Shown in pieces: positions 47,001-52,619 of a stretch of 64,000 nucleotides of DNA. The stretch lies in contig NC_088775.1 of assembly GCF_954871325.1 (NCBI RefSeq), positions 47,283,561-47,347,560 on the forward strand, given 5' to 3'. The notes beneath the pieces are model-generated. The model made no database searches. It saw only the letters and a list, made by a program, of their open reading frames with translations, and was not told the DNA's origin. Source of the stretch: Gordionus sp. m RMFG-2023. Its lineage: Eukaryota; Nematomorpha; Gordioida; Chordodea; Parachordodidae. Positions within the stretch are counted from its first letter, which is position 1; each line of letters begins with the position of its first letter. A program made the position numbers and the translations under genes.

Positions 47001-49473
47001 TGACGGTTTTCTTATTCCCGTCATCACATCCGGGGTTGTGCTACTAACAGATATTTTTGAAGGATGAGATGTTCCTAAGTGTCTTTTTAAATTAGCTAAA
47101 ATTAAAATTTAACAAAAATATAATTTATGGGCCATTTCGTCAAATCAATCAAATAAGGCACATTTTCGGCCGACCCCTTTAAAAATTATTAAAAAGTAGT
47201 GGAATTACTTAGATAAGAAAATGAGAAAGCCGTTTATTTCAGCTCGCTAGCAGACCTGGCTCTCGAGTTAGAGGCTTAACGGTACAAAAAGAGCTGCTTT
47301 ATAATCTGTAAAAATTTAAAATACTTATATCTCAAAAACTATTTATAGTAAAAATTAATATAATATATCATTGGTGGAGAGGAAATTAGACACGATTTCC
47401 ATGCCTTACTGAAATGGCGAGAGATTTTCTGGCTCAACAAACTAGTACTGTCCCCAGCGAGCGGGTTTTCTCATAATGGAGATACTGTTACTAAAAAAAG
47501 AAATCGGATGTCATCGAAAACGCTCAGACAATGCCTTGCCCTATCATTTTGGTATGGCAAAATATTTAATTTATCAGACGAATTATATAAATAAATATAA
47601 TTATATTTATTTAAATATGTATTTTTTTATATTTTCATATTTAAAATATATTGTCGTTGATTTTATATTCAGGTGTGCATGATATCTATTTTTATAGGGA
47701 CTAGGTGTGGAATAACTAATCTTAAGCTAATCTAATCATATAAAACCTAGATTGTTTCAATATAAAAATTTAATACGGGAGACCGGGGTTATTTTAAAAA
47801 ATAAACTAAGCATCAAAATATTTAAAAGTAATTATTTTCTTTACATATCTTTATGGTTAATATTTAAGGAAAATGACGTGTGATAACACTATCCCCGCTC
47901 TATTTTGAACCTGGGCATATTAAAATAAAGATACAGAATTTTGTTAGATAAGATATCTCCATTTTATAAATATTTGTTAAGGTGAACGATTGAATATATA
48001 TATTTTATATAAATAATTATAAATTTAGAAGAATTAAAAAATAGTTTCAGAAAAATGATTAAAAAAAACTATAAAATATTGCATTCACCTAATGTTTATT
48101 TATATTATAATTCACAAAAGAATTTCTCAAAAAAGATTTATTTACAAAATTTAAAATTCTTATCAAATAAACTATTGCTTAAAATTTTGGGCGTGAAAAT
48201 CACAAATTTATTGTTAAAATGATATTACAATTTAGCAGCATATCATTTTTTTTATTAAAAAACATCAAGCCATTTTCATAATATAATAAATAAAAATATT
48301 AAATAATATATTTTTTTGTTGATAAATATTGATGTGATAATAAAAAAATATTTAAATTTATAAAAAATAAATCGGGTCGGTGCTTATTCGATGGATTTGG
48401 TCGACCAATTTGGTTTTGGTTCATTTTTTCAACCAAAAACCCAACCAAAAATCATGCTAATTTGACCCAACCAAGCAATTTTACCACACTACTGTTACTA
48501 TTATAATGTATTTTCCTTCCTTCCGATATCATTTTTAAAAAATATTTTGTGTGCGAAACCCATTAAAACATTTTACTAGAGCTGTGCCGATATTAAATAC
48601 CGGATCGGTACGGCACGATATTTAACGTTTTCCAAAAATATCGAATCGGGCCGATACCTGTAAAAAAACCCATCCGATCTTTTTTTGTTATTTTATGTTA
48701 TGTATACTTATTTCACATTATTATATTATTTTCTAAATATGTTTTTTTAAACAATGCAAATGCACAAACCCCATAAATTTTATTATTTTTTAAAATAGAT
48801 TTATAGTTTTTTTAAAAGTTTTTTTATAAAAAAAGAAATAAAGAATAAGGCCAAATTTTATTATTTATACTTTGAATAAAAGAATTTTTTTAAATATGGT
48901 ATCTGAATTATGGAAATATTTTACAAAGGCAAAGATAATTTTGCAAAATGCGTTATCTGCGGAATTCTAATTTCACGGGGAGGAATAATGAAAAATTCAT
49001 TGAATACTACCAATATCCGTAAACTTTTTTTAATTATTTTAGAAATAAAAAAATTAAATTAAATGCTTAATTCCATTTTTTGTATAAAAAATATTGATTT
49101 CTTAATTATATTTGGTTCAAAGGGGGGGGGGGAGTGGAATATAAATATCGGATCGGTTTTAAACCAATATCGGAAGATATTGGGGATCGGTAAAAAAATA
49201 TGTGGATCGGCACAGCCCTACATTTTACATACATTCCAATTTATTATCTTGGTATTAAATGAGATTTTATAGCTAGCCTAACACATATTTTTTATACATA
49301 ATCTTATGTTTTAGGACCGGATCTTGTACAAATTTAAAATAAGTAACGACAAAAATGTTCAACCTGTTAACTGTTTATTATATGACCACGTAGGTCTTGT
49401 TAAATGTTCCGACCACAAACCAGTTCGCGGCGTTTTTTCTACCCAAATATTTGCCTCACTTGAGTTAAAGTAA
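16816..49473 (+). CDS. INPP5E: Inositol polyphosphate 5-phosphatase, INPP5E-like (spliced, seven exons seen)
   Basis: Seven exons join in phase into 349 residues that cover the whole 5-phosphatase catalytic domain. Family motifs in order: TWNM (28-31), GTQE (75-78), FGTSFLF with NSHF (152-163), [10 protein letters not shown] (211-220), [15 protein letters not shown] (about 273-287), PSYTDRIL (294-301) and SDHKPV (329-334). These supply the catalytic Asn, Glu, His, Asp and Asn, and the final Asp-His pair. The family removes the 5-phosphate from phosphoinositides; INPP5E acts on PI(4,5)P2 and PI(3,4,5)P3 at primary cilia and Golgi membranes. PSYTDRIL and [10 protein letters not shown] fit INPP5E better than OCRL or synaptojanin, which usually have PAWCDR or PAWTDR. 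The N-terminus is missing here, and the end lacks the CaaX box of vertebrate INPP5E. The family call is firm; the paralogue call is likely. Confidence 0.88.
17064..19510. other. Intron sequence with no recognised feature
   Basis: First part of the intron after exon a. I see only AT-rich sequence. Around 18820-19505 there are hints of an old MITE (paired AATTG and GGAATT-rich ends), but nothing that can be bounded. Confidence 0.5.
19516..19690. mobile_element. hAT-type end remnant
   Basis: CAGGGTTGTTAAACCTTACT at 19516 has the form of a hAT terminus. It is followed by repeated subterminal GTAGCGC and GTAGC words at 19575-19650, as hAT ends often have. No matching opposite end was found, so it is a solo fragment. 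Confidence 0.45.
19735..21190 (-). pseudogene. LINE reverse transcriptase and C-terminal remnant (YADD type)
   Basis: On the minus strand, reading down from 21190: a palm segment with [20 protein letters not shown], then SESFEV, then the catalytic block [12 protein letters not shown] at about 20850-20885. A Cys-containing segment (CGVCGKGV) and a long thumb/C-terminal part follow, with [29 protein letters not shown] and ERTEMRMVR. The tail [17 protein letters not shown] lies near 19850. This is the retroviral-type polymerase domain of a non-LTR retrotransposon, of a different clade from the other LINE copies here. Several frameshifts and stops show it is dead. It lies in the first large intron of the 5-phosphatase gene, antisense to it. 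Confidence 0.8.
19909..20006. other. Short insert resembling the end of the 31.4-kb foldback family
   Basis: TAGTGTTAAACGGCTC with GAGCCG closely recalls the right end of the 31375-33873 element read inward (TAGTGTTGTTAAACGGC). It interrupts the LINE tail. Confidence 0.3.
21191..21651. other. Intron spacer
   Basis: AT-rich sequence; no feature seen. Confidence 0.5.
21652..22079. mobile_element. Fragment of the GGGYCATTCC transposon family
   Basis: GGGCCATTCCATATCAAATC at 21652 matches the terminus of the 25364-29286 element (GGGTCATTCCATGTCAAATC). The sequence that follows also recalls the subterminal region of that element. No opposite end was found. Confidence 0.5.
22188..23789 (+). mobile_element. 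hAT element, 1.6 kb, with transposase remnant
   Basis: The ends are CAGGGTTTCGAACCG at 22188 and its complement ending at 23789. The flanks GTTGCACT (22180-22187) and GCTACACT (23790-23797) match at six of eight positions, a worn hAT target duplication. Subterminal regions are full of GAACCGTTATAAA-type words. Only the C-terminal part of the transposase remains. Confidence 0.85.
23008..23328 (+). pseudogene. hAT transposase C-terminal remnant
   Basis: A 106-residue frame. Residues about 66-106 form the hAT dimerisation signature: [16 protein letters not shown], then [20 protein letters not shown] and LSAQRT. The catalytic core and BED finger upstream are missing or decayed. The frame stops soon after LSAQRTK, but homologous residues continue a little past the stop. 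The [14 protein letters not shown] form is typical of animal hAT transposases. It lies in the sense direction of its 22188-23789 element. Confidence 0.8.
24348..24472 (+). CDS. INPP5E: INPP5E-like exon b
   Basis: The acceptor is TTTTTTTTTAG|AAAAGAG and the donor ACAG|GTAATA. It codes for residues 83(part)-125(part). [15 protein letters not shown] and [17 protein letters not shown] align with the family stretch typified by EW..LQ.TLGP followed by a strand and F.RRDL. The usual second Arg of FxRRDL is Thr here. Phases 2 in and 1 out fit both neighbouring exons. Confidence 0.85.
24473..25363. other. Intron; part of an older TAACG-repeat element
   Basis: No gene. Near 25298-25350 the words AGTAACGTCG and TAACGCC resemble the GTAACGCAAGACGTTAC stretch at 29333, just past the transposon at 25364-29286, so that transposon probably inserted into this older element. 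Confidence 0.4.
25364..29286 (-). mobile_element. DNA transposon with ~0.5-kb inverted ends (DGAASQYKN type)
   Basis: The ends are GGGTCATTCCATGTCAAAT at 25364 and its complement ending at 29286. The inverted similarity continues inward for about 500 bp with small gaps (25364-25890 against 28750-29286), including CGGCCGACC and ATAGATGGCGCTATATATA. AAAA borders both sides, so a 4-bp target duplication is possible but weak in such AT-rich DNA. A decayed transposase lies between the arms on the minus strand. A 4-bp duplication would suit the Sola superfamily, but I cannot confirm it. Fragments of the same ends occur at 21652 and 47128. Confidence 0.75.
26030..27973 (-). pseudogene. Transposase remnant of the DGAASQYKN family
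   Basis: Reading down the minus strand: an N-terminal part (27973-27704) ending [11 protein letters not shown]; a Cys-rich part (27322-26975) with [19 protein letters not shown] and [19 protein letters not shown]; then [20 protein letters not shown]; then [20 protein letters not shown] with [12 protein letters not shown] near 26590-26680. A C-terminal part at 26300-26050 has [20 protein letters not shown] and [10 protein letters not shown]. This order matches a transposase-like family common in insects and cnidarians but usually left unnamed. Asp residues in SENY and FSDGAA are plausible catalytic positions; that is inference. There are many stops and frameshifts, so it is inactive. It sits between the long inverted ends of its own element. 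Confidence 0.7.
29310..29910. repeat. TAACG-type repeat remnants flanking the transposon
   Basis: GTAACGCAAGACGTTAC at about 29333 and AGTAACGCATTACTTTTTGA at about 29816-29900 resemble words at 44825-44990 and 55145-55220. They look like subterminal parts of one hAT-like family. Confidence 0.4.
29620..29706 (-). other. tRNA-like sequence, probably a SINE head
   Basis: On the minus strand TGGTCTAGTCG fits the polymerase III A box and GATTAGAATCC fits the B box with one change. They lie 44 nt apart, as in tRNA. The acceptor stem does not pair and the anticodon arm is poor, so this is a tRNA-derived SINE head or tRNA relic, not a working tRNA. Confidence 0.4.
29911..30950. other. Intron spacer
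   Basis: AT-rich intron sequence; I see no feature. Confidence 0.5.
30960..31366. mobile_element. GGCCCGG-spaced repeat, left part
   Basis: Short GC words (GGCCCGGCC, GGGTCGGTTCGGGCC, GACGGGCCG) lie in A/T homopolymer-rich sequence. The block is flanked by repeated ATGTGCATTA. Its sequence around ACTAGACGCC is duplicated, and a foldback element inserted into the second copy. Confidence 0.5.
31375..33873. mobile_element. hAT-like foldback element built of tandem units, 2.5 kb
   Basis: The ends are TAGTGTTGTTAAA at 31375 and its complement ending at 33873. The flanks CTCCTAAC (31367-31374) and CTTCTAAC (33874-33881) match at seven of eight, so it made a hAT-type 8-bp duplication. Inside each end is a GAGTCG/CGACTC-rich segment of about 130 bp. 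Then come tandem ~120-bp units with GGGCTAAAATAAGCATTGCT: about three on the left (31620-31930) and six or seven inverted on the right (32890-33640). The centre (about 32190-32590) is the loop. It has no coding frame; open frames in it are repeat shadows. Confidence 0.85.
33874..34020. mobile_element. GGCCCGG-spaced repeat, right part
   Basis: Continues the block broken at 31374, with GGCCGGGCCGGC and ACCGGGCTAG words and the flank AATGTGCATTA. Confidence 0.5.
34021..35740. other. Intron spacer
   Basis: No supported feature. A short frame after TTTTTTAG at 34599 looks exon-like, but its phase does not fit the gene (see rejected items). Confidence 0.5.
35741..35860 (+). CDS. INPP5E: INPP5E-like exon c (FGTSFLF..SHF)
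   Basis: The acceptor is TTATATAAG|ATTTAAAAG and the donor CATTG|GTTTAG. It codes for residues 125(part)-165(part) and contains [20 protein letters not shown] and NSHF, the central strands and catalytic His of 5-phosphatases. Entry with two bases and exit with one fit exons b and d. The acceptor lacks a long pyrimidine run but is the only one that keeps the frame. Confidence 0.87.
35861..36240. other. Intron spacer
   Basis: No feature seen. Confidence 0.5.
36241..36598. mobile_element. Short GC-spaced MITE
   Basis: Starts AAGACCTAACGGCCCG and ends CTACAGGTCTT, so the outer AAGACCT is inverted. GGGCCGGGACTT, GCTGGGCTTG and CCCCGGGGC words sit between A/T runs, as in the other GGCCCGG elements. 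No coding frame was seen. Confidence 0.5.
36655..37915. repeat. Third foldback: ~0.5-kb inverted arms
   Basis: The left arm, about 36655-37140, returns inverted at about 37400-37915. Paired landmarks: TTTCTTTATTATGG and CCATAATAAAGAAA; TTTTGAGTTAATTGTAACTT and its complement near 37690-37720; GGTTCATCGGTGAACC and GGTTCACCAATGAATCC. The loop is about 260 bp. Arms are diverged with small gaps. There is no coding frame and no clear target duplication. Confidence 0.75.
38090..39640 (+). pseudogene. LINE reverse transcriptase to C-terminus remnant
   Basis: On the plus strand: [19 protein letters not shown] (38120-38180), then [14 protein letters not shown] (38355-38400), the palm region just before the catalytic YxDD strand, then [16 protein letters not shown] (38605-38660). 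Further on, [13 protein letters not shown] (39400-39440) matches the C-terminal RPDG.T..PW segment of this clade. It is the same clade as the copies at 14560-16570 and 43300-44150. It has many stops and frameshifts. It lies in an intron of the 5-phosphatase gene, on the same strand. Confidence 0.7.
39641..41863. other. Intron spacer with weak GTTCC-rich repeat
   Basis: At 40090-40410 words such as GTTCCGGTTCTGAAC, GAGAGTTCCCGTTCC and AGAACCGATTCC recur and resemble 45360-45571, probably an old hAT-like family. Otherwise only AT-rich sequence and the hairpin at 41079 are visible. Confidence 0.4.
41079..41109. other. Perfect 13-bp hairpin
   Basis: AATTATATGGAGG, loop CCCAC, CCTCCATATAATT. It is a perfect stem of 13 bp, unusually GC-rich at its head for this AT-rich intron. 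Confidence 0.8.
41864..41965 (+). CDS. INPP5E: INPP5E-like exon d
   Basis: The acceptor is TTTTCTTATAG|CTCACG and the donor AGAC|GTCGAA (a weak donor). It codes for residues 165(part)-199(part). [20 protein letters not shown] aligns with the helix after the catalytic SHF motif, where relatives have a stretch like GKVAERLLDYTRTVQAL. Phases 2 bases in and 1 out fit exons c and e. The frame stays open past the donor to 42004, so the exact end rests on phase and motif alignment. Confidence 0.8.
41966..42698. other. Intron spacer
   Basis: No feature seen. Confidence 0.5.
42699..43030. mobile_element. GC-spaced MITE, relative of 36241
   Basis: It begins AGACCTGTAAACTCG, like the inverted AAGACCTGTAGAG end at 36598. 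It ends in a GGGCTCTGGCCTGCAGA stretch. Confidence 0.4.
43070..44993. mobile_element. TAACG-family element interrupted by a LINE
   Basis: 43080-43200 and 44250-44600 match consecutive parts of 55250-55720 (landmarks GTTTAATTCAGA, GTACTAGGTCTACATTTTGT, AAGTGTAGATTGTGCCT). About 1 kb of LINE lies between the two matching parts. The right end reads inward AGTGTTGTAAACGTTACTCC from 44993, a hAT-like terminus with GTAACG subterminal words. Confidence 0.55.
43300..44150 (-). pseudogene. LINE C-terminal domain remnant
   Basis: On the minus strand: [20 protein letters not shown] near 43930-43990, then [35 protein letters not shown] at 43640-43700, and [16 protein letters not shown] near 43480. This order (W..ALP, PHxCxCGxxVDxxGxHGLxC, RPDGxT.P...G..L.WD.TC) is the conserved C-terminal zinc-finger region downstream of the reverse transcriptase in one LINE clade. 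Stops and frameshifts are frequent. It sits inside the TAACG-family element, antisense to the 5-phosphatase gene. Confidence 0.7.
45008..45187 (+). CDS. INPP5E: INPP5E-like exon e (catalytic [10 protein letters not shown])
   Basis: The acceptor is ATATATTATAG|CTGGTC and the donor ATCGAG|GTTTTA. It codes for residues 199(part)-259(part). [20 protein letters not shown] is the most diagnostic stretch of the gene. Asp215 and Asn217 of GDFNF are catalytic in the family. [12 protein letters not shown] follows. The exon is visibly richer in GC than the flanking intron. Only 15 bp separates it from the end of the transposon remnant before it. Confidence 0.93.
45188..45761. other. Intron, 574 bp
   Basis: The shortest intron of the gene. 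It holds GTTCCGG-rich words at 45400-45571 resembling those at 40090-40410. Otherwise nothing. Confidence 0.6.
45762..45877 (+). CDS. INPP5E: INPP5E-like exon f
   Basis: The acceptor is TAATTTTAG|GAATTC and the donor ATACT|GTAATA. It codes for residues 259(part)-297 and ends in phase 0 after [24 protein letters not shown] and [17 protein letters not shown] match the substrate-binding and PSYTDR region of INPP5E closely, and the DR follows at the start of the next exon. Confidence 0.93.
46170..47085 (-). pseudogene. hAT transposase remnant (ZBED-like)
   Basis: On the minus strand: [14 protein letters not shown] (end of a BED zinc finger, near 47070), then [20 protein letters not shown] and YISSDWTM (46800-46700), the strand bearing the first catalytic Asp of hAT transposases, then PHTGQEI. 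At 46480-46320, [12 protein letters not shown] and a run near RWN follow. The frame is interrupted, and the C-terminal dimerisation part is not seen in this orientation. Confidence 0.75.
47128..47185 (+). mobile_element. Fragment of the GGGYCATTCC transposon family
   Basis: GGGCCATTTCGTCAAATCAA followed by TTTTCGGCCGACCCCTTT matches the end of the 25364-29286 element. It is a solo end inside the hAT at 45907-48491. Confidence 0.6.
47376..47575 (+). pseudogene. Second hAT transposase C-terminal fragment, opposite strand
   Basis: On the plus strand: [20 protein letters not shown], then after a stop a frame with KKRNRM.SKTL.Q.L. This is the dimerisation signature of another hAT branch (ATSVPSERAFSSGGDTITKKR type), different from the ERAFS..KF form at 23280. 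It runs against the direction of the transposase that flanks it, so it came from a separate insertion. Confidence 0.65.
48577..49220 (+). mobile_element. Short hAT element with perfect 8-bp target duplication
   Basis: The ends are TAGAGCTGTGCCGAT and ATCGGCACAGCCCTA. The flanks at 48569-48576 and 49221-49228 are both CATTTTAC. Subterminal GGATCGG and CCGATAC words repeat several times. At about 48893-49030 lies a BED-type zinc finger remnant ([11 protein letters not shown], then [16 protein letters not shown]) with a frame break. It is an internally deleted derivative of an autonomous hAT, inserted 94 bp before the last exon of the 5-phosphatase gene. Confidence 0.92.
49315..49473 (+). CDS. 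INPP5E: INPP5E-like last exon seen (SDHKPV, stop)
   Basis: The acceptor is TTATGTTTTAG|GACCGG. It codes for residues 298-349 in phase 0. DRILYK completes PSYTDR from exon f, and [13 protein letters not shown] carries the final catalytic Asp-His pair. The stop TAA is at 49471-49473. The sequence TTAAA|GTAATG just before it could be a donor leading to a C-terminal tail exon, as vertebrate INPP5E has a further tail ending in a CaaX box. No such exon was found downstream. Confidence 0.92.
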   Translation, partial: DRILYKFKISNDKNVQPVNCLLYDHVGLVKCSDHKPVRGVFSTQIFASLELK

Positions 49474-50617
49474 TGGAAACAGCGGTTTATAAATAATATT
49501 TTAAAAGATTGGACGAAGAGATTTGATTTTTTAAATTAGAAATTCGAGATAAAAAATATATCTATATGGCCCAGTTGTCATTGGAGAATAATGATTCTCC
49601 TGTCATTGTTAAAATCTCATACTTATTTGAATTTGGAATTGTACAAAAAACGGTTATGTATTATGGATTTAGTGTTGACCGAGTTTTATTAAGATTTTCT
49701 ACTAATATCCTTTTTTAAAGCCACATTTGTTTCTGTTCCATCATGGTCTTTAGCCCCAGTCTTCTATAAAGTGAACTTGGTTACAAGCCTTCGTTTGAGT
49801 TTTAATCATAGCTAAAAACCGAACCCTCTATTTTACTGAATCCGCGCCATTTTGATATTTAGGGTTGGTGTAACGTTTGAAAGTGATCTATGAGATTTCG
49901 AAACCTCACACCATCAAAATCCCACCGATGGGTTGTAAGATTTTGATTTAAATGGCCCCAATCTTTTTGAAGCGATAAATCTAAAGTAAAAATTTTCATA
50001 ACATGAATTTTAAATAATTTGGAAAAACATTAATGGTATAAAACCTAACTGTTTAATAATTATTATTTATTTTTTAGAATAATATTTTATAATGCCTTGC
50101 AAGAGATATACTGTTACATTTCAAGGGCTCATTTTTTTTTAAAGATTATTAAATCGAATAATGAGAAATGTAAATTCAAGGAACATCATTAGAGTTAAGA
50201 CTAAATAGTAAAATTTCACTTTTTAATAATATAAATTTAATTCCTTATGATTAAATAGTCGATTATTTATAATTATATACAAATAAAATTGAATGTTACA
50301 TGTGTAGTTGCTATTCTTGTTGGCTCGAATATATGTACATGAAATTTTTTTTAAATTGTAAATCTGATTGTTTTGCTTTTTTTATGTAAATTGGTATAAT
50401 TTCTAAAAACCCGATGCTCCTATCTATAGTCTGTATTTTATATTTTTATTTTGTATTTATTACCAAAAAGTGCCTAGGATAATAAATTTTAGATTATTGA
50501 TAGGCTTCAGTCAATAATCATCATTGTTATCTTGCATAATTTATCATTTGTAATAATTAGAATTATAGCTTAGTAATCTTGAGGAAGGTAAAAGATCCTT
50601 ACTACCATTCTAATATA
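49474..50617. other. Downstream region with a methylation-free simple repeat fragment
   Basis: No gene. At 49865-49980 the words GGTGTAACGTTTGAAAGTGAT and ATGAGATTTCGAAACCTCAC occur and return inverted at 54885-55095, so this is a fragment of a dispersed repeat. The rest is AT-rich spacer. Confidence 0.5.
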
Positions 50618-50619
50618 TA

Positions 50620-50981
50620 TGTCGTAATTTTTAAAGGGATCATGACTATCCGGGATCTTCACGGGATTTAAAGGGATCCCTTTAAAATTTCAATTTTTTA
50701 AAGGATAAAGAACTATACGGTATTATCACTGGGGCAGAGATTGACCTCCAGTTGAATAAATCTTTTGATTAGCTATCGAATGATACCCTATACTAGACAT
50801 ATCTTATATCATAAGGCCAAAAAAAACAAAATTGAAAATTAAAAACGCAACGAAACTCGTGGAAAACGCTTTTAAAATAAGATTCCTCTTTATCACGATT
50901 ACATTCCTTAATTATCAACCCTAATTTTTTAGTTATCCCATTAAATCCCGGATAGTCATGATCCCTTTAAAAATTACGACA
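50620..50981. mobile_element. Tc1/mariner-like MITE, 362 bp
   Basis: The ends are perfect 37-bp inverted repeats starting TGTCGTAATTTTTAAAGGG and containing ATCATGACTATCCGGGAT. TA flanks each side (50618-50619 and 50982-50983), the target duplication of Tc1/mariner elements. There is no coding frame. Identical ends suggest a fairly recent insertion. Confidence 0.85.
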
Positions 50982-51227
50982 TATACAATATTAATTTAAA
51001 AAATAATATTGTAAAACAAGTTTAAGTTAATTAAGTAGGTCCTAACTGAAGACTTCGATCCTATTACTACCCAGAGGCCCCTCAGCTTTTCCTCTTCAGA
51101 TTTCCTATACAAGGTGTATCTTCTCGATTGACATTAATTTATTGTAAAACTTCTACATGACAGAAAATTTACTAGAGGCAAATCCCCCTTTCTACCCTAT
51201 CCTATAAAATCAGTACCTACCCTCTGT
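50982..51227. other. Spacer
   Basis: No feature seen. Confidence 0.5.
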
Positions 51228-52500
51228 CAGGGTTGGGCAAATTTTCAGAAAATTGTATTCAGATACAGATACTTTATAAAATGTTGTATTTAAGATACAA
51301 GATACTAGATACTTTAGAAAAATTTCAATAAGATACAAGATACTTGTTTTTTAAAAAAAAGTATCTAAGATACAAGATACTTTTTTAAAAAACTTTAAAT
51401 AGTCAAAATCAAAATGTATAAAGCTTTATTTTCTTATCTATAATATAAATTTATAAAAAAATATTCAAAATAAATTGTAGAAAAAAACAATTATATTATA
51501 AAAGATAATGCGATATTCCATTTAATAATTATATAATTAGTAAATAATAATAAATCAGCATTATTTTTTAATATTATTAATTTTTCAAATAATTTATCGT
51601 TCAATCTTTGACGATTTGGTCTATTAACCATATTAACGGGGGCTGAGGAGGGTAATATTGTGTTATATTTAATAAATATTTCTTTTATATATTTATAACT
51701 ATTTAAGATATTTATACTCCGCCTGTCATCTTTCATATAATTTAGGACCTCTATTTCAATATCATTTATTGAATTATTAGAATTGGATGTGGTACTTTTA
51801 AAGCAAAAGTAATCATCATCTTCATCAATTGAAGATTTTGTTGAAGTATTAATTTCAATATTATTTTTAAAAACAATTAAAACTTCATGTAATAACAAAT
51901 CCTGAAGGTATTTTTTTTCTTTTTCAAATCCAACGAGTTTTAAAATAGGGATGAGAAATAGTTGCCAAAAATCACTTTTAAAATTGTTATCAAAATCATA
52001 TATATTTTTAAATCTTTTATTTAAAGAATTTTCTATGGCAAAGCTAATGGTTTGCAAAATTGTAGATTGGTTTGAATTAAATTTATAATTTTTTTTTAAC
52101 GACATTTAAAATTGGAGCTGATTCTCCATAATAGCAGTTGATTTCACTCTGTATTTTGTTAATCGCTATAGCCAATGGGGCCATTATATTGCAATATTCT
52201 TCTAAATATTGAATTTCAATATCTCTTAATTTAGGAAATTCTAATTTTTAACATAATTTAGGAAGTTCGCCTTTAAATTTTAATAAACTATGAAGACTAT
52301 CATACAAACTATTCCATCTAGTGCAACAAGGTGTAACTAATTGTTTTCCTAAAACTGCTTTGATAAGTTCTGCAGTTTTAGGCCTATTATTTGCATTCCA
52401 TAGCTTAGTACATTTAGCTATTGCAGGATGATGAATTTTAGGAATGTTAGGAGAATCCTTAATAGCTCTCGACATCTGTTGTGGCAATTAGACTTATCGT
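51228..52500 (-). mobile_element. Truncated hAT element (Zaphod/ZBED-like)
   Basis: CAGGGTTGGGCAAATTTTC at 51228 is a hAT terminus, followed by subterminal AGATACAAGATAC words, as in animal hAT elements of this type. The transposase lies on the minus strand at 52487-51491. The other terminus is not found; sequence past 52500 runs into an LTR-element fossil. Confidence 0.75.
51491..52487 (-). pseudogene. hAT transposase remnant
   Basis: Two minus-strand frames. 52487-52248: MSRAIKDSPNIPKIH and TPCCTRWNSLYDSLHSLLKF, the region around the conserved RWNS of hAT transposases. 52105-51491: a 204-residue frame through the insertion domain into YIKEIFIKYNTILPSSAPV and NRPNRQRLNDKLFEKLIILK, the C-terminal dimerisation region. 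The usual ERLFS word after SSAPV is missing, although the flanking residues are kept. A break separates the two frames, and the BED finger and first catalytic Asp are absent. It is inactive but its C-terminal half is well preserved, which suggests moderate age. Confidence 0.85.
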
Positions 52501-52619
52501 ATGGCACAAACAATGAATGTGTTGAGGCTATGTTATAGAGGCTTCTTTAGACCCTTAAATAAACAAATAAATAATTTTTTTTGAATAAAATTTTTTACTA
52601 AATTTACAATATCATAATA

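Larger units (their letters stand above)
45907..48491 (-). mobile_element. hAT element, 2.6 kb, with other fragments inside
   Basis: The ends are TAGTGTGGTAAA at 45907 and its complement ending at 48491, with matching subterminal parts (GGTTTTTGGTYGAAAAAATG; AAATCCATCGA). The flanks do not match, so the target duplication is lost or an end is altered. Transposase pieces lie on the minus strand at about 47080-46170. A second, oppositely oriented hAT fragment and a GGGCCATTTC fragment lie in its 47.1-47.7 kb part. The left end lies only 29 bp after the donor of exon f. Confidence 0.75.
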
